A DNA stretch of 23,826 bases from a virus, in IMG/VR virus record IMGVR_UViG_3300032285_000147, positions 1 through 23,826 of that record. One strand, written 5' to 3'. The position numbers and the translations under genes are program-made. The notes under the pieces were generated by a model. That model had not been told where the DNA came from, ran no database searches, and saw only the letters and a list, made by a program, of their open reading frames with translations. Positions 20,696 to 23,826 of the stretch are shown here, in pieces (position 1 is the stretch's first letter; every line of letters starts with the position of its first letter).

Positions 20696-21804
20696 TATTT
20701 TTGACACACTACCGTACGGCTTGCACGCAAACCGTAGAGTTATTTGACGACATCATCTACCCCCAAAAGGTAAATTGGTTCCCAGACACCTACAACCGAA
20801 CCAAATCTGGTTTGGTCTACGTCCCCCACAAACTGGCGGAAAAAGTCCTTGACCCTGAACTGTTGACGTATCTAAGGGAAAACCCTGTAGGTAAGACAGC
20901 GTTCATTCTTGCTGGTGGAAACGCGCACTTTGCTGGCATCGGTCAACGTGAGTACAACTCTCGTCTGACCTACACCTACAAATTCTTGCCATTCACGTTG
21001 ACGCAAGTCTATGCAGGTCGTATCGCTCAATCCTTTGGGGATATGGATATGGTCACCACCGATGCCAGCGCCTGCGCTTCTAGCCTCAAGGTGATGATGG
21101 ATGTGACCAACCTAATTGATTTTTACGATTACAAACGTGTAATCGTTCTGACGGTAGAGGATGGGGTGTCAAACGCGGTTCTAGAGTTCTTTGGCGACTC
21201 CAAGGCGGTTTTGACTGAAAAACAAGAACAAGAGGGAATAAAGCCATCCGCTTTCGACTCGACAAACTTTGGGTTTCGTGTGGGGCAGGGGGCGGCGCTC
21301 GCTGTCTTTGAGTCCCTCGACGCTACACGCCAACAAAAGATTGACCCTCACGCTCGTCTAGTGGGCGCATATAGCGCTTCAGAACGCTCTACAAACGCTA
21401 TTGGGCAATGTGAGGATGGTGAGGGGTTCATTAAAGCCATAGAAGGCGCTATTCACTATGGCAATATTTCCCCTGATGAGATTAAAATAGTCAAAACCCA
21501 CGGTACTGGAACGGCGTCCAACAACAAAGCTGAAAAGAATGCTTTGAACCAAACGCTAAAAGCATTCGTTGCTACATCGTATAAACAAAAAATTGGTCAT
21601 ACGATGGGAAGTAGCGGATTGCTCGAAACACTTTTATTGTTAGATAACATTAAGTCAGGTGTTGTTCCAGCGATTGAGAATCGAACCGAAACCGACTCGG
21701 TATTCCTTTCGGAATCGACAACACCACCCAATGGCTTGATAATGAGTTTGGCGGCAGGGATGGGCAACATCTACTCCGCCGCAATCTTTAAGGGGATGTG
21801 GTGA
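20692..21804 (+). CDS. Beta-ketoacyl-ACP synthase (KAS I/II-like)
   Basis: Start ATG 20692 is preferred, six bases after a GAGG site, giving 370 residues. Residues Asp124-Ala-Ser-Ala-Cys128-Ala-Ser-Ser hold the active-site cysteine. Thr269-His270-Gly-Thr-Gly-Thr holds the first catalytic histidine and Gly302-His303-Thr-Met-Gly the second, with Lys298 five residues before it. Gly194-Phe-Arg-Val-Gly-Gln-Gly-Ala also matches the family. Spacings (Cys to His 142, His to His 33) fit KAS enzymes. The N-terminus is about 35 residues shorter than in FabF, and the family's Gly-Phe-Gly-Gly-Thr-Asn loop is replaced by Ala-Ala-Gly-Met-Gly-Asn near 354-359. It would condense malonyl-ACP (or a similar extender) onto an acyl thioester. 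No other fatty acid synthesis gene is seen in this window. Confidence 0.88.
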   Translation: MIFLTHYRTACTQTVELFDDIIYPQKVNWFPDTYNRTKSGLVYVPHKLAEKVLDPELLTYLRENPVGKTAFILAGGNAHFAGIGQREYNSRLTYTYKFLPFTLTQVYAGRIAQSFGDMDMVTTDASACASSLKVMMDVTNLIDFYDYKRVIVLTVEDGVSNAVLEFFGDSKAVLTEKQEQEGIKPSAFDSTNFGFRVGQGAALAVFESLDATRQQKIDPHARLVGAYSASERSTNAIGQCEDGEGFIKAIEGAIHYGNISPDEIKIVKTHGTGTASNNKAEKNALNQTLKAFVATSYKQKIGHTMGSSGLLETLLLLDNIKSGVVPAIENRTETDSVFLSESTTPPNGLIMSLAAGMGNIYSAAIFKGMW

Positions 21805-22253
21805 TGCTGGTCGATAGCAAAAAGAAACAATTGAGTGAGCAAGCAATCCTGATGATTGCCGCTCAGGAGACCAAGTCCCCTCATCCAGCTTCTACCGTCT
21901 ACGCTACCCTCATCAAAGAGATGAACATGGTTGGCGTGTCTGTCGTTCGTGACGGTAACACTTTATTTGTTGTCCACAGTGTAGAAGGTCGTGTAGGTTA
22001 TTTCCGCGCTCTCAATGCTGACACCCCTCGTAACTATTTAGAAAACTCGTACGCGTTCATCCAAGGCGCTTACAAGATGGGATTTGACACTCTTGTGAGT
22101 GAGTTTGAAGACCCAACGATTATGAATATTTTTAAAGCAATCTCTCGCAACCCTCCTCAAGATGACATGGGGTATCGCGCCGAGAAGACCGACAAGGGGT
22201 TCCGCGTTACGGTCAAGTTAGGGCCAAAACGCCCTGAAAGGGAAGAGCAATGA
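21804..22253 (+). CDS. GNAT-like small protein, T7 gp13-like
   Basis: ATG 21804 is chosen because AGGGG (21791-21795) is eight bases before it. The ATG shares its first base with the ketosynthase TGA. The 149-residue protein has a strand pattern ending in Val-Gly-Tyr-Phe-Arg-Ala-Leu near 64-70, a helix Glu-Asn-Ser-Tyr-Ala-Phe-Ile-Gln-Gly-Ala-Tyr near 80-90, the next strand Phe-Asp-Thr-Leu-Val-Ser-Glu-Phe near 94-101, then Asn-Ile-Phe-Lys-Ala-Ile-Ser near 108-114. This looks like the GNAT fold. A clear acetyl-CoA binding motif (Gln/Arg-x-x-Gly-x-Gly/Ala) is not evident. In T7-type phages the gene after the nozzle gene encodes a GNAT-like internal virion protein (gp13), and this may be its counterpart. 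It could instead be an acyl-ACP-using acyltransferase. Confidence 0.6.
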   Translation: MLVDSKKKQLSEQAILMIAAQETKSPHPASTVYATLIKEMNMVGVSVVRDGNTLFVVHSVEGRVGYFRALNADTPRNYLENSYAFIQGAYKMGFDTLVSEFEDPTIMNIFKAISRNPPQDDMGYRAEKTDKGFRVTVKLGPKRPEREEQ

Positions 22254-23758
22254 GTGCTGTAGTTGAAGCCGTATCGAACGTAGTTAGCAGTGTCGTTGAC
22301 ACTGTTGGTAGCGCTGTCGATGCGGTGGGTGACGCTGTTACCACGGTTGTAAACAAAATTGGTGACGTTGCACAAAAAGTAATTGATAACCCTGTACCCG
22401 TATTGTTAGCGGTCGCTGGTCAAGCGGTTGGTATTCCTGCACCGTTGACTATGGGGATGATTACCGCCGCTCAGGGCGGAAGCCTCGAAGACATCGCTCT
22501 ATCCGCTGGTACTGCTTATCTTGCTCCATCCGTCGGAAGTTCTTTGACGACTACTTTCTCTGAAACCCTTGTCGACGCTGGTTTGAGCCAAACTACTTCT
22601 GACGTTGTCGCTTACTCAACTAGCAAAGGATTGGTCAACGGAGCAATCGCTGAAGCTAAAGGTGGTAGTTTTGATGATGGATTTGCTGGTGGATTTACTG
22701 GTGGTGTTGTTGGTAGTGGCGTAGGAGCGGTAACCGACTATGTTAAACCTGACGTCATCCAAATGGCTCAAGACAATGGTGTTGACCTCAAAGACGCTAA
22801 TACAGCGTTCAATTCCGCTACTAAAGCATTGTCCGCAGGTGTAACCGCAGGCGTTACAGGAAAAGACTTTGCTACAGCATTTACCAATAGCGCAATCGGT
22901 TCTACGGTTGACGCTGGTGGTCGTTCTGTTAACTCCGCTATTGATACCCAGTTTGCTGACGCAACTCAAAAGTGGAATGAAAAAGACCCAGAGAACCCAA
23001 TTCCACCAACTCCTACTTCTGGTGCTGGTGTACCAAGCGACATAGTCAATGCAGTCAAAGTATCTGACACTGGAGTTGATTCCAAACCAGTTGACACACC
23101 TCCTGAGAATGTCGCAGACGTCAAAGTTCTTCCAGAGGTAGCAACTCCTAATCCTACGGTTTCCTCAGACGCAATCATGGCTCAGGCTCCAAAAGCCGAG
23201 ACGGTAACTGACATTGCTAAACCTGATGTTGCTCCCACAGATGTGACTCCTCCTGCACCACCTGTTGGTGGGTTAGCGTCTACAACTGATACAGATAAAC
23301 CTGTTGACTTGTCTAGTATTACAAGTCCTATCGTCGCTTCAACCCCAGATGCTCCTGTAATTTCTGAGGCTCCAGTTGCAACTAACTTGTTGCAAACCCC
23401 TGATAGCCAAACCCCACCTGCTGGTGGTTTGAATACTGTCAAGACGGCTGATGACAAGTTAGCTGAAGCGCAGGGATTAAAAGCTACTGACGTCACCAAA
23501 CCTTTGGTTGCGACCGTTGGAAGTATGTTGAAGTCAGCGTTGACTCAAAAGGCTCCTACTAAACCCGCTGGCGGTTTGCAAATCGCGAGCGCTAAACCTC
23601 GTATGCCTACTCCACCTCCAGCGAGGATGGATGTATCCAAGTTGATTCCAATCCAAAGGGCTGGTGCTATGCCTCCAAAGAGTTTGCCTAGCACCGCAAA
23701 ATTAAGTCCTGTGACCAATATCGCAGGGTTGTCCGCATTGTTGAAAAAGACTGGGTAA
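22250..23758 (+). CDS. Putative internal virion / DNA ejection protein
   Basis: This 502-residue protein starts at an ATGA overlap with the GNAT-like gene. The first 70 residues are Val/Ala/Gly-rich amphipathic repeats (Val-Ser-Ser-Val-Val-Asp-Thr-Val-Gly, Val-Asp-Ala-Val-Gly-Asp-Ala-Val) that could insert into a membrane. Residues about 75-240 contain Gly-Gly-Ser-Leu-Glu-Asp-Ile-Ala-Leu-Ser-Ala-Gly and Gly-Gly-Phe-Thr-Gly-Gly-Val-Val, like small ejection-type phage proteins. From about 245 onward it is Pro/Thr/Ala-rich and likely disordered. It lies where T7 places gp14, the internal core protein gene. A channel or ejection role is inferred from position and composition, not from a family match. 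Confidence 0.68.
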   Translation: MSAVVEAVSNVVSSVVDTVGSAVDAVGDAVTTVVNKIGDVAQKVIDNPVPVLLAVAGQAVGIPAPLTMGMITAAQGGSLEDIALSAGTAYLAPSVGSSLTTTFSETLVDAGLSQTTSDVVAYSTSKGLVNGAIAEAKGGSFDDGFAGGFTGGVVGSGVGAVTDYVKPDVIQMAQDNGVDLKDANTAFNSATKALSAGVTAGVTGKDFATAFTNSAIGSTVDAGGRSVNSAIDTQFADATQKWNEKDPENPIPPTPTSGAGVPSDIVNAVKVSDTGVDSKPVDTPPENVADVKVLPEVATPNPTVSSDAIMAQAPKAETVTDIAKPDVAPTDVTPPAPPVGGLASTTDTDKPVDLSSITSPIVASTPDAPVISEAPVATNLLQTPDSQTPPAGGLNTVKTADDKLAEAQGLKATDVTKPLVATVGSMLKSALTQKAPTKPAGGLQIASAKPRMPTPPPARMDVSKLIPIQRAGAMPPKSLPSTAKLSPVTNIAGLSALLKKTG

Positions 23759-23761
23759 GAC

Positions 23762-23826
23762 ATGGCTATCCTACAAAAACGCACATCTAAAAGACAGATA
23801 CCTGAAGCGCAGGGATTTAGTCGCAC
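23762..23826 (+). CDS. Start of another late gene (cut by the window edge)
   Basis: ATG 23762 lies three bases after the previous stop and the frame stays open to the window edge (21 codons). The start Met-Ala-Ile-Leu-Gln-Lys-Arg-Thr is basic. Its location suggests another internal virion or ejection gene, but the fragment is too short to identify. Confidence 0.5.
   Translation, partial: MAILQKRTSKRQIPEAQGFSR

Noticed and set aside
1-23826. tRNA genes, CRISPR arrays, integrase, attachment sites
   Set aside because: I read for cloverleaf-like elements, spaced direct repeats and recombinase motifs and found none. A computed search could still find a degenerate tRNA.

Overview
This window is a stretch of a tailed, probably short-tailed (podovirus-like), double-stranded DNA bacteriophage genome. 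All credible genes lie on the + strand and are packed head to tail. They run from capsid genes through fibre genes and a lysis cassette to the tail-tube (adaptor and nozzle) genes and internal virion genes. The style of the proteins resembles phages of aquatic Gram-negative bacteria: a gpT-like major capsid protein, DUF6321-type Lys-rich proteins, Ala/Gly/Thr/Ser-rich fibres, a three-segment holin and an M15 peptidase endolysin. The host cannot be named from this sequence. No tRNA, CRISPR array, integrase, attachment site, replication gene or insertion sequence was seen. No gap between genes exceeds 100 bases.

Layout. 1-1650: tail end of an upstream gene, a conserved capsid-associated protein (possibly a decoration protein), the major capsid protein and a strong intrinsic terminator. 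1691-6853: structural and accessory genes, including a highly basic Lys/Gly repeat protein, a DUF6321 protein, a gp4-like adaptor with an inserted discoidin-like domain, and a small four-cysteine protein. 6854-13852: a long adhesin region with five fibre-like proteins and three small companion genes. It is mosaic by eye, with an AT-richer part from about 10540. 13895-16237: two small conserved genes and the lysis region (three small or medium membrane proteins, a holin and an endolysin). 16288-20417: an SU10-type adaptor, another fibre-like protein, the nozzle-like tail protein and a small Trp-rich protein. 20414-21804: an acyl carrier protein and an intact-looking beta-ketoacyl-ACP synthase. 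21804-23826: a GNAT-like (T7 gp13-like) small protein, a putative internal virion protein, and the start of another gene.

The most striking content is the acyl carrier protein and ketosynthase pair. It sits inside the late virion operon and is joined to its neighbours by ATGA or TGATG stop/start overlaps. The expected order in T7-type tails is adaptor, nozzle, gp13-like protein, then core proteins, so this pair looks like cargo inserted between the nozzle and internal virion genes. All three ketosynthase catalytic residues (Cys-His-His) and the ACP phosphopantetheine serine are present, so the pair is probably functional. It would be expressed late, together with virion and lysis proteins. 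What acyl product it makes, and whether that product is put on a virion protein, a lipid or a small molecule, cannot be told from the sequence.

From 15109 to 23758 almost every gene overlaps the next by 1 to 4 bases, which points to one polycistronic, translationally coupled late transcript covering lysis, tail completion, acyl chemistry and internal virion proteins.
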